Assembly (NCBI RefSeq): GCF_949628215.1
Contig: NC_134277.1
Location: forward strand, 32,997,058-33,061,057
DNA length: 64,000 nt
Direction of reading: 5' to 3'
Origin: Phalacrocorax aristotelis
Lineage: Eukaryota; Chordata; Aves; Suliformes; Phalacrocoracidae
The notes under the pieces are model-generated. The model had not been told where the DNA came from, did no database searches, and was given only the letters and a program-made list of their open reading frames with translations. The position numbers and the translations under genes are program-made. Below, piece after piece: positions 54,001-63,400 of the stretch. Numbering within the stretch: the first letter of the stretch is position 1; each line of letters opens with the position of its first letter.

Positions 54001-56189
54001 ACGTGCTTCATAAAAATAAGCACTACATCCCACATTTTAATGACAGTCTTCATGTTTATCTTCACTATATCAGAGGGAGGTGCTCTTACAGCAAATTTTC
54101 AGCAAAGCAGCTCTTGCAATGTCAGTTGTGGCTCATTTTCTTTCAAACATTACAAATACTAGAAAAAAAATATTTTCATAAAACTTTTGGTGTGGTTTAA
54201 CTATCCTAAACAGGTTTCTTCACCCATTTAAAAAAAAAAATTATTATTTTAGGGAAAAAAGCCAGTCACCTGAGTCATTGCACACACTTGATAAAGACCC
54301 GGTAAAATACACTGACTGACAGTCAGGGCACTGTCAACTAGCCTACTCTCCCAGATATATATATAAAAAATTCTTTTTAAACATGTGAGAAGCTTCTTAG
54401 GACCTGGAGTAGTTTTGAGAAGAACATCCCAGCAAAAGAACAAACACCAGAAACAGCAAGTCTTCAAGGGGTGATTTTCAAAGTTAATTTTAATGCAAGT
54501 AAAGCAAAGCAAAGTTGCATTTACAAGTTCAGGTCCTGTATGACAAAACATCGAAGGATTTCCAAACAAGACACTAAAATGATAGAAGTCAGACTTCTAG
54601 AATTGGACAGAGCTTAAAGTTGGAGCCTTCCAATAAAGTTGGAGGCTGTCCATAGTGGTGCATGGTAGGAGGCCAAGAGACAACAGGCAGAAGTTGGAAG
54701 AAAAAGAAGCTTCAGACTGGATAGGAGGAAAAACATTTTCACTGTGAGTCCAGTAAGGCTGCAGAACAGGGTGCCCAGAGACACTGTGCAGCCTCCATCC
54801 CTAGAGGTTTTCCAAGGCCTGACAGGATAAAGCCCTGGGCAATCTTGTTTGACCTCACAGCTGACCTGTTTTGAGCAGGAGGTTGGCCTAGAGCCCTCCT
54901 GAGGTCCCTTCTAACATGAATTATCCCATGACCCTGATCATAAATTAGATAGAAGTGTCTGCAAGATGAATGCCTGAAACTCTGGTTAAAATGAGTCAAA
55001 TTGATTCTGATCCACAACAAATTAATTGCTGACTGTCCTATACTTGTGTCTCTGACACAGATGAACATTTTAACATAATTGACAGTGAAGTTCCAAAAAT
55101 ATACTTAAATTTTTTTATGGGTTCCAATTGCCTGAAAACTACATCTAGAAACGTGTGGAGCACATCAGGTGTTTTTAGTTTACCTCCACTAACAAACATT
55201 GCTCACAATTTTGAAATTACCATTTAGAGTGTAACTACTTAGACAGGGCCATGAAATTCATGCTGCTGGACCCTGAAACCCAGCTGTTACAGCAAGCGTG
55301 ACAGAAATCCCCCCTGCAATAAGCATAAGTGCCATGTAACGTGGTGAAACAGCGACGCTTACGTGAAATGCAAAATAAACCAGCCTAAGGGATAAGATGT
55401 GCACAATACCCTGGACAAGCTCAAATTCTGTCAATTTAAGAACATCCAGTCTGCAAGGACATCCCGGTTTGGCAACGGCACATAGGGAAATCTGTAACAG
55501 GCTAAAGAACTGGATTACCCCCAAGAAAATAGGAGGTTTTTGCAAAGCACGTTAATACAAGTCATTAGATAAATGTCAACATACGTCACTAATACGAATA
55601 CACATAAGGACGACGTAGGGTTTCCCTGGCAGCCGGGCCCTCGCCGCGGGTCCCCCAGCCCGCCCTGCACAGCAAGGCGCGTCCCCGCCGCACCGGGCCC
55701 GCCACCCCCGCGGCATTCCCCGGGTGACACGGGCCCGCCCCACGCAGGGTCGGAGGGGGAAGAGGCGCCATCCTGCAGGGGCAGGGCCGCTCTCCCCGCC
55801 GCGGAGAAGGGGACCGGGAGGCCGGCGGGCCCGTGTCACGACCCCTCAGAACGGCGGCCTCTCGGGCCCGGCAGTGCCCGAGGCGGCAGCGCGACCGCTA
55901 ACGGCCCTTCACCCAGCGTGAAAGCAAACCCTCCTCGGGGGCAGCCGCGGGGCCGGAGCTGCGACACGGCCCGGCGCTGCGCAGCCTCCGCCGAGAGGGA
56001 GCGCCGGCGGCAGCCGTCCGCCGAGGAGGGTGAGGGTGAAGGCGAAGGCGGCAGGGCCAGGCCCAAGCCCGCCGGGGCAGCACTACCACCCGCCGCCGCG
56101 GAGGGGCGAGGGCCGGGCTCACCTGTGGCGATCACTCCCAGCAAGTCTTTCTCCTCCAGGCTCAGGTCACCTCTCCTGGGGGGAGCCAT
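29874..56189 (-). CDS. ANKMY2: ankyrin repeat and MYND domain-containing protein 2, whole gene
   Basis: Ten coding exons join in phase on the - strand: 56189-56123, 53075-53011, 41913-41775, 39882-39784, 37633-37473, 36337-36123, 34996-34861, 33043-32915, 32460-32319 and 30097-29874. The total is 1377 nt, or 458 aa plus stop. Residues about 24-135 form three ankyrin repeats ([49 protein letters not shown]). Residues 136-319 are the conserved linker. The MYND zinc finger spans C320 to C357 with all eight ligands (C320, C323, C332, C335, C341, C345, H353, C357). The tail from 385 is acidic and low complexity. Known of the family: ANKMY2 binds FKBP8 (FKBP38), affects Hedgehog signalling and helps deliver adenylyl cyclases to cilia. 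Human ANKMY2 is about 441 aa, so this copy is slightly longer, mainly in the tail. Divergent from BZW2, convergent with LRRC72. Confidence 0.96.
30327..30379. repeat. 20-bp direct repeat, two copies
   Basis: TTTTAATATATAGAGGAGCA occurs at 30327-30346 and again at 30360-30379, a period of 33 bp, in the last ANKMY2 intron. Probably a local slippage duplication. Confidence 0.85.
32319..32460 (-). CDS. ANKMY2: ANKMY2 coding exon 9 (MYND, second half)
   Basis: 142 nt coding [20 protein letters not shown] then a Lys/Glu-rich helix (residues 338-384). It supplies ligands C341, C345, H353 and C357, so the zinc finger is split by an intron between its two halves. Acceptor aactttcag, donor AAAG/gttagg. 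Confidence 0.97.
32493..32541. repeat. short imperfect tandem duplication
   Basis: A unit beginning GTACTAAAAAGATA is repeated with small changes, just upstream (in + coordinates) of ANKMY2 exon 9, in intron 8. Local duplication; no function inferred. Confidence 0.7.
32915..33043 (-). CDS. ANKMY2: ANKMY2 coding exon 8 (MYND, first half)
   Basis: 129 nt in phase 0 at both ends, coding [20 protein letters not shown] then [20 protein letters not shown] and CKM (residues 295-337). It supplies the first four zinc ligands C320, C323, C332 and C335. Acceptor cctttcag, donor AAAATG/gtaaga. Confidence 0.97.
34861..34996 (-). CDS. ANKMY2: ANKMY2 coding exon 7
   Basis: 136 nt coding [18 protein letters not shown], then [18 protein letters not shown], then VRSIAPVEI (residues 250-294). 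Acceptor aactttag, donor GAAATA/gtaagt. Immediately precedes the MYND region. Confidence 0.96.
36123..36337 (-). CDS. ANKMY2: ANKMY2 coding exon 6
   Basis: 215 nt, the second-longest coding exon, coding [20 protein letters not shown], then [20 protein letters not shown] and onward to DGFIK (residues 178-248) plus two bases of Ser249. Helical and cysteine-containing, with no separately named domain. Acceptor cttgtag, donor AAAAG/gtacgt. Confidence 0.96.
37473..37633 (-). CDS. ANKMY2: ANKMY2 coding exon 5
   Basis: 161 nt coding [20 protein letters not shown], then [19 protein letters not shown], then [14 protein letters not shown] (residues 125-177). It links the ankyrin block to the helical middle region. 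Acceptor cctccag, donor TTAAG/gtggag. Confidence 0.96.
37955..38006. repeat. two adjacent palindromes in ANKMY2 intron 4
   Basis: ACTATACTAGTATAGT at 37955-37970 is a perfect 16-bp palindrome. Eight bases later, at 37978-38006, 13-bp perfect arms (TATGACACTACTA and TAGTAGTGTCATA) surround the loop TAC. Both share the core ACTATACTAGTA, so one may have arisen from the other by template-switch copying. Confidence 0.9.
39784..39882 (-). CDS. ANKMY2: ANKMY2 coding exon 4 (ankyrin repeat)
   Basis: 99 nt coding [16 protein letters not shown] then [16 protein letters not shown] (residues 92-123), flanked by split glycine codons. Acceptor aattcag, donor GTGG/gtaagg. Confidence 0.96.
41775..41913 (-). 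CDS. ANKMY2: ANKMY2 coding exon 3 (ankyrin repeats)
   Basis: 139 nt coding [20 protein letters not shown], then [17 protein letters not shown], then TALMFAGLS (residues 45-90). It carries the canonical G-TPLMxAAxxG and LLxxGADVN ankyrin signatures. Acceptor ttgttag, donor TTTCAG/gtaact. Confidence 0.97.
43437..43456. repeat. TTATG pentanucleotide microsatellite
   Basis: About four units of TTATG in ANKMY2 intron 2, likely polymorphic in length. Confidence 0.8.
44335..45116. other. segment of unclear origin upstream of the CR1 ORF2
   Basis: GC-richer than the surrounding intron, with a 132-codon open frame at 44628-45026 on the + strand that has no splice-consistent partner in ANKMY2 orientation. 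It may be the 5' UTR or a decayed ORF1 of the same CR1, or an unrelated repeat. I do not recognise the protein. Confidence 0.35.
45117..47957 (+). mobile_element. near-complete but broken CR1 LINE (ORF2)
   Basis: About 2.8 kb in + orientation inside ANKMY2 intron 2. The endonuclease domain is marked by [20 protein letters not shown] near 45360, [13 protein letters not shown] near 45778 and [11 protein letters not shown] near 45978. The reverse transcriptase has the marks [10 protein letters not shown] near 47050, [10 protein letters not shown] near 47219 and FADDT near 47308. A C-terminal part like [15 protein letters not shown] lies near 47670. The reading frame shifts several times and has stops (for example TGA at 45542), so it is dead. 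The usual 3' UTR is missing: the body stops near 47936 and the terminal repeat ATTCTGTGATTCTG follows at 47940-47953. The 5' limit is uncertain and may extend to about 44.5 kb. Confidence 0.93.
50395..50530 (+). repeat. old CR1-type fragment
   Basis: Contains CTGGAAAGGATTCGGGAAAG followed by AGCCACGATTATAG and CTTTAGGCGAGA. This resembles an ancient amniote CR1 lineage (the ORF2 C-terminal stretch after the RPHLEY-like motif). Heavily diverged; assignment by motif only. Confidence 0.5.
51740..52271 (+). mobile_element. CR1 LINE 3' fragment (ANKMY2 intron 2)
   Basis: Starts at the ORF2 C-terminal region (ATGAGACCACATCTACAATA), passes through TTCAGCCTGGAGAAGAGATG, ACATTTTCACTGTAAGACAG and CCTTGGAGGTTTACAAGGCC, and ends GATCCCTTCTGGCC then TCCTATGAAATGA. 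Small indels. 5'-truncated copy of about 530 bp with a recognisable diverged octamer tail. Confidence 0.9.
53011..53075 (-). CDS. ANKMY2: ANKMY2 coding exon 2
   Basis: 65 nt coding [19 protein letters not shown] then DE (residues 24-44), the first half of an ankyrin repeat. The acceptor is attaaag and the donor GATGAG/gtacag. It is separated from exon 3 by an 11-kb intron that holds the large CR1. Confidence 0.92.
54650..54940 (+). mobile_element. CR1 LINE 3' fragment (ANKMY2 intron 1)
   Basis: Contains AAAACATTTTCACTGTGAG, GTGCCCAGAGACACTGTGCA, TCCCTAGAGGTTTTC, GAGCAGGAGGTTGGCCTAGA and GAGGTCCCTTCTAACATGAA, ending CCCATGACCC. Standard CR1 3' end in + orientation, about 290 bp. Confidence 0.92.
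56123..56189 (-). CDS. ANKMY2: ANKMY2 coding exon 1
   Basis: 67 nt coding [20 protein letters not shown] plus AT and the first base of Gly23. Donor ACAG/gtgagc. It lies in the second CpG island. The ATG is taken as the start because the SLEEKDLL segment leads directly into the first ankyrin repeat. Confidence 0.93.
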
Positions 56190-56639
56190 CGCACCCCCCC
56201 GCCTCCCGCGAACAGTAAGGCGGACTCAGGACAGGGCCGCCCGGCGAGGCGAGGCGAGTTCAGTTCAGCGCAGCACCCTCTCCCCGCCGCCCGCCCGGCG
56301 GCGCCCACCCCTGCCCCGGCCCCGCTCCTCATGGCGGCTTCCTCCCACAGCTCCGCCTCGCCAGGGGCCGGCCGGCGGGTAAACCATTCCCGCCCAGGCG
56401 CGGGGGGAACCGGGTGCCGGCCGTCCCCCTCCGTCAGCTGCCCAGCTCGGCGCTGCGGAGGGACGGAGCCCATTCCTCTCTCGCTTCCTATTTTAAGTTG
56501 AGAAACGAGGTCTGTTTTTTTTTATCCCCCCTGTTTCAGGCTTCCCTACAGCTTCCCCTCCGTGCCCCCCCGGGGAGGTGCCGGGAGTGGTGCGGCCGGG
56601 CGGAGGGGGCGGCCGTAGGGGCGCCCGTGTGTCAATGTG

Positions 56640-56731
56640 TCCGTCCTTCGCTCCTCCATTGTCTGCTGCCGCCGCCGCCGCCGCCGAGAGCGCCTGCCCT
56701 GTCATCCCCGGACCGCGCAACCACCCGACAG
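56640..56731 (+). other. BZW2: predicted BZW2 non-coding exon 1
   Basis: A (CCG)n-bearing stretch (CCG repeats at about 56668-56687) ends CACCCGACAG/gtgcgc, a good 5' splice site at 56731. Position and orientation fit the untranslated first exon of BZW2 (eIF5-mimic protein 1, a regulator of start-codon selection that binds eIF2). The 5' edge is a guess. No BZW2 coding exon was found before 64000, so identity rests on synteny. Confidence 0.5.
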
Positions 56732-58014
56732 GTGCGCCGGGCGGGCTCCCCTCACGCCGGGCCGCCGCGCCGCGCTACGCCACGGAGAGCGCGGCCGCCG
56801 CCGAGAGGGAGCGGTACCTCAGCCCCGCGGCGGCGCTGCCCGGACGGGCGGCGTCTGCGGGCTGCGGCGGGGCAGCGCCGGGCGGGTGAGGCGAGGCGCG
56901 GCGCGGCGCAGGGCCTGTGCGCGGCGGCCATGGCGGGCCCCACGGCGGGATCCAGCGGGCGCCCGCCCGTGGAAATGCCTCCGTGCGCGGGTTTGCGCGC
57001 CCCGCCGCCCTCGCCTCAGCGCTGGGGCCCGCGGGGGAGCCGGGTGGCGGCCCCGGGGCCCCCGAACGGGCGGCGGTGCGGGATGGCACCGGCGGCCGGC
57101 CGTCTGTCGTTCCGCGGGGGCTGCCTTCTTGCCTTTTTATGGCAAACGGTTCGTGGGGTGGTTTTTGGTTTTGTTTTCCAGGCAGGAAAAGGCGCTTATT
57201 CGGCTAAAGCGGCCGAATAAAGCAGTGGTGGTGTGGCGGCGCCGTGCCTCGAAAGGGAGCGGACTTTGATGAATTGGGAAGGGAAATAACGCGTTCGGGG
57301 TGTTTCGAGCGGTGCCTTTTGTTAGCGCCTTTCTAAAATTAAACCGTCGGTGGAAAAATGATCTTTGTTACGGATCCAACTTTCCACTCCTCCAGTGGAA
57401 GCTTGGTAGGCACAGGGACGATCCCCAGCAAGGGGCAGAGGCTGAGGTTTAACATCCTTGACTCTGTGTGTGTTTGCAGGAGAGAGAACAGCAGAACCCT
57501 AGTACTTGGTGGTACTTTATACCCTCCTTTGTCCGACTCTTCAATGTATAATTTTTATACCCTTTCGGTTAAGGAACCTATTTTTTCCTGTAACTAATTT
57601 TGAAAGGCATAGCTTTTTTAACAAGCTGATTTTTTTTTTTTCGTTTGTTAGGACTTGCAGGTCATCTCATGGCTACTTATTTAAGAGAGAAATTCCAGTA
57701 AATACTACTCTTGTTCCCTGTTTTCACGTTTATTAATTGCTTGACTGACTTCCAGAAATGGTGAAGTTCCCTTGTTTGCTTCCTGGTTCATAGAAGAGCA
57801 TACTCTCTCAACATAGTGTATCTTCCTAACTACTTAGCTCTAAAACCAAAATGTGATACAATTTTACTTTAACAGAATCGTCAAATTCTATATGTTTTCC
57901 TCATTTTAAAAATCACAGAAATACAGGGATGTACCATCATCTAGTTTTACTTGAATCAACAGGTATAAATAAGAGAGATCGTTTTGGACTTCAGATTATA
58001 ACAGATTCCCTTGA

Positions 58015-58041
58015 TTTTTTTTTTTTTTTTTAATTTTTTTT
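58015..58041. repeat. poly-T tract
   Basis: Near-pure T run broken by one AA, in presumed BZW2 intron 1. Simple repeat; no recognisable SINE attached. Confidence 0.9.
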
Positions 58042-59559
58042 TGTGGTAAACCAAAAGTGCCTCGAAGGAAATGTCCTCAAGACAAAAGAGGTTTTTACAT
58101 TCTGGTCCAGAAAGAAAGATATCCCCGTGTAGTGCTAACGGAAGTCTGTCACTGGCTCAACCGTGGAGGCTGAAATTAGGGTTTAAGTGGTCTTTTGTTG
58201 GTTGACTGCAGGGTGTGAATTTTACCCACTATGAGCAAATTTTGTGATATTATAGTACGCTGATAATCTCTCTGGTACTATTAAATAACAAGAGCCTACA
58301 AGCTTCCTTTCATATTAAAAAAAAAAACCCAAACCCAAACCTCTCAGGCATTCAGTATACAAAACTATATATATTATATTCCTTTTTTTTTAATGTGAGA
58401 ATGTCAGTATTGTCACTTCTCCCTTGTTCACAGAGTAAACAAGCAAACACAGTTTTTCCTTGGCAGCCTCACTAGAGCTCACTTGGTGACTTAAGGCTGC
58501 AGAAGTGCTCCATCTGTAAGGGTAATAAAATACTTTAGCACTAGTTAAAAATCTTTCCTATGGAAGGCTTCTGTGTGACCTTCAGTTCAGTAGCTTGCGG
58601 ACGTTTCACAATCTTCATTTTATCTGTGCAAGATTGTGATGAGGCAATGAAGTGGTGTTGCCTCCATTTTACATGTAGAGTTTGAAGCATGGAGGCAGCG
58701 AGTGATTTTTACAAAGCAGCGTAGGGAGTCTGTCAGGGCAAGGGACTGCAGCATGAAAATGTAGGTTCTGTACCTTTATGTCTTGCCCCTTAATGCATTT
58801 TCTTTTATCTAACGTACCTGTTTGTTTCACATATTGAAGTTGTGAGTATTACTGTGTGGTAATTAATAATTTAAGTTTTGGGTATTATAGAGGGAGAGGA
58901 AATGTTAACCTCACTGCAACTCAATATATTGTTTAAATTTCAAGTGATAAGTGTTTCATACAAAAAATTCCCTATTGCCTCATCAGGTGATATATTTCAT
59001 ATTTTTGATTTGTGAAGCAGGTACCAGTGGTGGCATTTTCCCCCTACAGCTTGCTGCTTCTAGCGTGTGCAGTTCCGCTCATGGGATTTTATATTGAACT
59101 GTAATCAATGTATAGGTGTTCCAAAACACCTGATGTTTTCTGCAGTTGAGAGCAAGATTCATGCAAGAAAATATTCAGTGAATGAAATCCTTTTTAACGT
59201 TCACTTTTGGTGAATATACAAAACAATAAGCTTTTTCCTGGGTCAGGCTACGGGAGAAGAGACTGCCATATCCCTTGGAGAGTGCACCATGAAACTCTCA
59301 GTCTTTGGACGTGGAAGAGAGGGAAAATGAGATGCTGAACTGGTTTCAAGCTGTGTTCTCTCAAATGAGTAACCTTTGCTTGTATCTTGGAGGCTTACTT
59401 GAATTATGGCCATGGTCAAAGATCCTATAGCCTTTTTCTATGCCAGGGCATAGCGTGATCAGAAACTTGGTCTGACCTACTACATTTTATCTAGGGAAAA
59501 ATAAAATAACAGGTCAAACAAGTACTGATATTCCTATGACCTACTCTTCTAGCTCCCAT

Positions 59560-60480
59560 CCCACTGCTTCACAGCTAAGGACTTCCCTTTGTATAGGATT
59601 GCCTGCGGTGGGTTATTTGACTTTATCTAAACCCTGCATCTGTAGCATCCTGTGGTTATAACTTCCACAGCTGCTGGAAAAAGGACCTCTTTGTTTTTGA
59701 ACCTGCTACATCACAGTTTCATTTTATCATGGTTTAACCCCAGCCAGCCACTAGGCCCCTCGCAGCTGCTTGCTTGCTCCCTCCTGGTGGGATGAGGGAG
59801 AGAATCCAAAGAGTAAAAGCAAGAGAACTCATGGATTGAGATAAAGACAGTTTAATAGGTAAAGCAAAAGTCACACACAGAAGCATCACAAAACAAGGAA
59901 TTCATTCACTGCTTCCCATGGGCAGGCAGGTGTTCAGCTATCTCTAGGAAGGCAGGGATCCATTTATGTGTGAGGGTTACTTGGGATCACAAAAGCCGTC
60001 ACTCCAGACATCCCTGGCTTCCTTCTTCCCCCAGCTTTATATGCTGAGCATGATGTCATTGGTGTGGGATATCCCTTGGGTCAGTTGGGGTCAGCTGTCC
60101 TTGTGGCCCCCCCCCAGCCCACTCAATGGTGGGGTGGGGTGAGAGGCAGAAAAGGCCTTGACTCTGTGTAAGCGCTGCTCAGTGGTATCTTAAACATCCC
60201 TGTGTTATCAACACTGTTTCCAGAACAAATCCAAAACACAGCCCCATGCTAGCTACTGTGAAGAAAATTAACTCTACCCCAGCCAAAACCAGCATACATT
60301 TTGATTCCCCACCCCCAACCCCCAGTTCCTGTTTTGGGAGATGTAGAATTGTTGTCTGTTCTCCCTTGACGTGCAGTCATGGCTTGACAGACCTGTATTA
60401 TCCCCCCACCACTGATTTTGCCAAGCTGAAGTCTTAAATCTAGTCATTCCTATATAAAAGCCATTTTGTATGGTTCTGAA
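59560..60480 (-). repeat. older CR1-type repeat, split by an LTR
   Basis: The left arm (to 59725) contains TTCCACAGCTGCTGGAAAAA then CTCTTTGTTTTTGAACCTGC. The right arm (from 60297) contains CCCAGTTCCTG, CAGTCATGGCTTGACAGACC, TATTATCCCCCC and CCAAGCTGAAGTCTTAAAT. These form one continuous ancient amniote CR1-like 3' segment in antisense orientation once the LTR is removed. Boundaries approximate. Confidence 0.7.
59726..60296 (-). mobile_element. solo LTR of an endogenous retrovirus
   Basis: A 571-bp element matching a common avian LTR in antisense orientation. On the - strand it starts GCTGGTTTTGGCTGGGG after two or three diverged terminal bases. It has a CRE-like TGACATCATGCTCAGC just before a TATA box (TATAAAGC, near 60036-60043), and ends GGGGTTAAACCA. 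A 6-bp direct duplication, CATTTT, flanks it (59720-59725 and 60297-60302), as expected for integration with a 6-bp stagger, typical of beta- or ERVK-like and alpharetroviral groups. No internal retroviral genes are present, so it is a product of LTR-LTR recombination. Confidence 0.88.
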
Positions 60481-63400
60481 GTGTGTTTTTGTAAAATATT
60501 TCTGTCTTCTGCATGGCCTGTGCTATGGGAGATCTCATTCATGTGGAGCTGAGCCTTTCAGACAGACCTTTGCTGGGTTTTGGTCCTTCTGTCTCCAATC
60601 CTGATAGTTATATCCTGGCCAAAGTGAGGACTATCTAATAGAATTATTCATTTAGATCAAGTCATATTCCAGGGGGTTTTATTGCTAGAAACATCCTCTG
60701 TTTTTTCCTCTCAGATCTCACAGATACTAATCCATGGATAGGTTACTTCCACCCCCAGTTTATTGGCATTGTATAACTCTCTGACTTCCTTAAATATTTT
60801 TATTTTCTTGTAAGTGGGGTTTTTTTAGGTTTCATCTGGTTTTGGATCTCAGGACAGCCACCGGATCTATGATTTAATCTGTCAACATCGCTAAGTCTTT
60901 TTTTGCACCAGAAGGTAGATTGTAAAAAGACCGCAAAGGAATAACTGAAAGCAGCCAAGGACTGGCAAGCATGATACATGTTTGAAGACAATAGGTATAT
61001 CTTTGAATGACAAGGTATTCCTATAGCCAGGGTGCTCATCTGAGACATAGAGATCTCCATCTTTTACCAGTTCCCTGCGGAACTTGCACAAAGTTGGGAG
61101 CAAATCCCAACACTCGACTCTAGCTGTATCCAAAGCCTGGCAAGGTGAGACCTGTGCTCACTTCATTTTCTTTTGAACCCTGGTTTGATGGATTCTCAAG
61201 CATATGGGACAGAAGGACACCAAAGTATCCTCCCAAAGGTTGTCTGGTCCAGACTGTTGAGGTGAGCAGTGTTCTCCAGCGGGAAATACAGGACAGAGCA
61301 GTGAGAAAGTACCAGTTCAGTACTTGAAGGTTCATGTAACAGTATAGACCTCCTGACAGGGTTTATTGGTCTGATTGAGCATGAGTGTTGGTGGTTTGCT
61401 CCTAGACCTGATCTAAGTGAGCTGAGCCAGCTTTGGTGTCTTTGCACCCAGAATATAGCCAGCATAGCAGCCATCTATAGAGGTTTCTTTAGAGAAAAAT
61501 GCTCACAAGTTCATTTGTATAGGCTGCAAAGTGCATTTTTGGGTATATGCTTTTATTTTTATGTATATATATTTAACTGCTAATCATGCAAGGGCAACCC
61601 ACATAATCTTCCCACAGATAGTGAGGGTTAACGGTACAAAGAGAGAATTCTGAAGCACTCAGGTATTGTGACGATTAGGGCAATGTGAATGCCTTAGATA
61701 AATGTGTATTTGTACTACCTGGTTAAACGGTTCTTTAAAAAAAATAATAATAAAACCAGATATGTGTATCCCTTGCTCCATTTATATACTCTACACTGGA
61801 TCTGTAATTTAGGAAAAAAAATTGTTTCTTTGCAGGTTGATTTCATATTCTCTTAATTGTTTGTTCTAGATGGTACTAGTATGAACAACTTGCTCAGATG
61901 GTACATCTTTTTTGCTTTTTGAATGAGTCTTTAAGTCATTATGAATCTATTTTGTTAAGAGAAAGTCAAGCTTTAAACAAATGGTTTCATGCATATGAAT
62001 TCCATGTAGGTAGGTACTTGAATTTTTTTGTAAGTGTAATAGAAGTAATAGCACACAAGCAGCCTTTTGCTGATAAAGGACTGAGATGTATTTAGTGACT
62101 GCGGAACAGTGTGTGTCAGAGGGCTGGCTGCGCACCTTTGCAAGACTAAGTTCTTTCCCACTTAAGCTTTGCAAGTGGTGGCAATAACCGATCATGCACT
62201 AGCACAGCTCCTGTAGAGTTGATTTGCAATGGTTTTTCAGACTGGTGTTGCTAAAATAAATTAAAAACTTGAGAGATTTGAAGTAAATAAAATTACATAA
62301 GGCTGCAAGGGAAATACATCTCTGTGTAGGAGGACACTGAAAAACTTTACAGCACATATAGACCCTGCACCACCATTGGGAATCACATGTATGATACTGG
62401 GACAAATAAAGGCCCTGGGAGTGTCAGCAAAGGTTAGTCAGTGACAATTCAGCCTTTTATCTGGCCAAGAATGGTGGAAGCAGTTGGGTTAAACATATCT
62501 AATTAGATATAATTTGTGAGTAATTTTTTAACCTAAGATAAGTGTATTTAAATTCTGCTTGCAGTCATCTACAGATACATGTACCTGTTTGCAGGCTTAA
62601 GGTGATTATTTAGGGCAGAGGAGTATTATGTGTTGAATGGTTATGTGCTATTAAGTTCAGACTGCTTTAAGAGACATCATCTTTTACTCCTCATCTTATT
62701 TTCTGTCCTCATTCCTCCTGTCCAAATTCAAGAATTCTTATGTCTGTGTTGCACATAAGGCAACAGGCTGTCACTTATATCCATCTTGCTACCTGAGCCT
62801 ACAGGTAAAGTAATTCCATTCTGATCTCTCATGTGCAATAAACTTCACCTGTGAACTGCCATGGTTGCCCATTAAACTGTGGATTTGATTTCTGATACTG
62901 TTTGTTTTTCCATGTGATCTGTTGTTGATTAAATATGAGTCCTCCCCTCAACTGCAGCAGTACTTGTTAATTTAAAATGGTAATTATCTGTTCAAAGATA
63001 ACTAAAATACTCAAGGATCACTGAGCGGTAACACCAGTGTGTGAGAGGAAAATTGGCATATGGAAGAGATCTATTGCTTTTCCCTAGAGAAGTCTGTGGA
63101 GTGCAATAATATTCTGCCATGTCTGAAAATCCTTGTGAACTTGCTGTACCATGCTTAAATCTAGCTGTAGATCTTGTAAGAGACTGCAAAAGCAAAAATA
63201 AAAGCTATTCCAAAATAAAAAGCAAAATAAAGAGAGAGTCCAGCGACCAAAGGGAGGGTACAGTGGTGTGGTGGCCATATTTACAGCACCATAGTGCTCC
63301 TCAAGGTCCTTACGTGCTGTAAAGCTGACAGCAGAACAAAACACGTGAGTTTCAGGGTTTAACAGCTTTGGTCTTCTGTAAAGTGTGGTTGTATAGTGCA

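Larger units (their letters stand above)
55620..57330. promoter_or_regulatory. CpG island, bidirectional ANKMY2/BZW2 promoter
   Basis: About 1.7 kb of dense CpG containing ANKMY2 exon 1 (leftward) and, about 0.5 kb away, a strong rightward donor site that fits the untranslated first exon of BZW2. No TATA box stands out. ATGGCGG (YY1-type core) occurs near 56331. Head-to-head ANKMY2 and BZW2 is the arrangement known in human. Several open frames of more than 200 codons here are GC artefacts. Confidence 0.8.

Noticed and set aside
55573-57269. Several frames of more than 200 codons on both strands in the second CpG island
   Set aside because: Same GC artefact. They overlap one another, have low-complexity composition and ignore the well-supported ANKMY2 exon 1.
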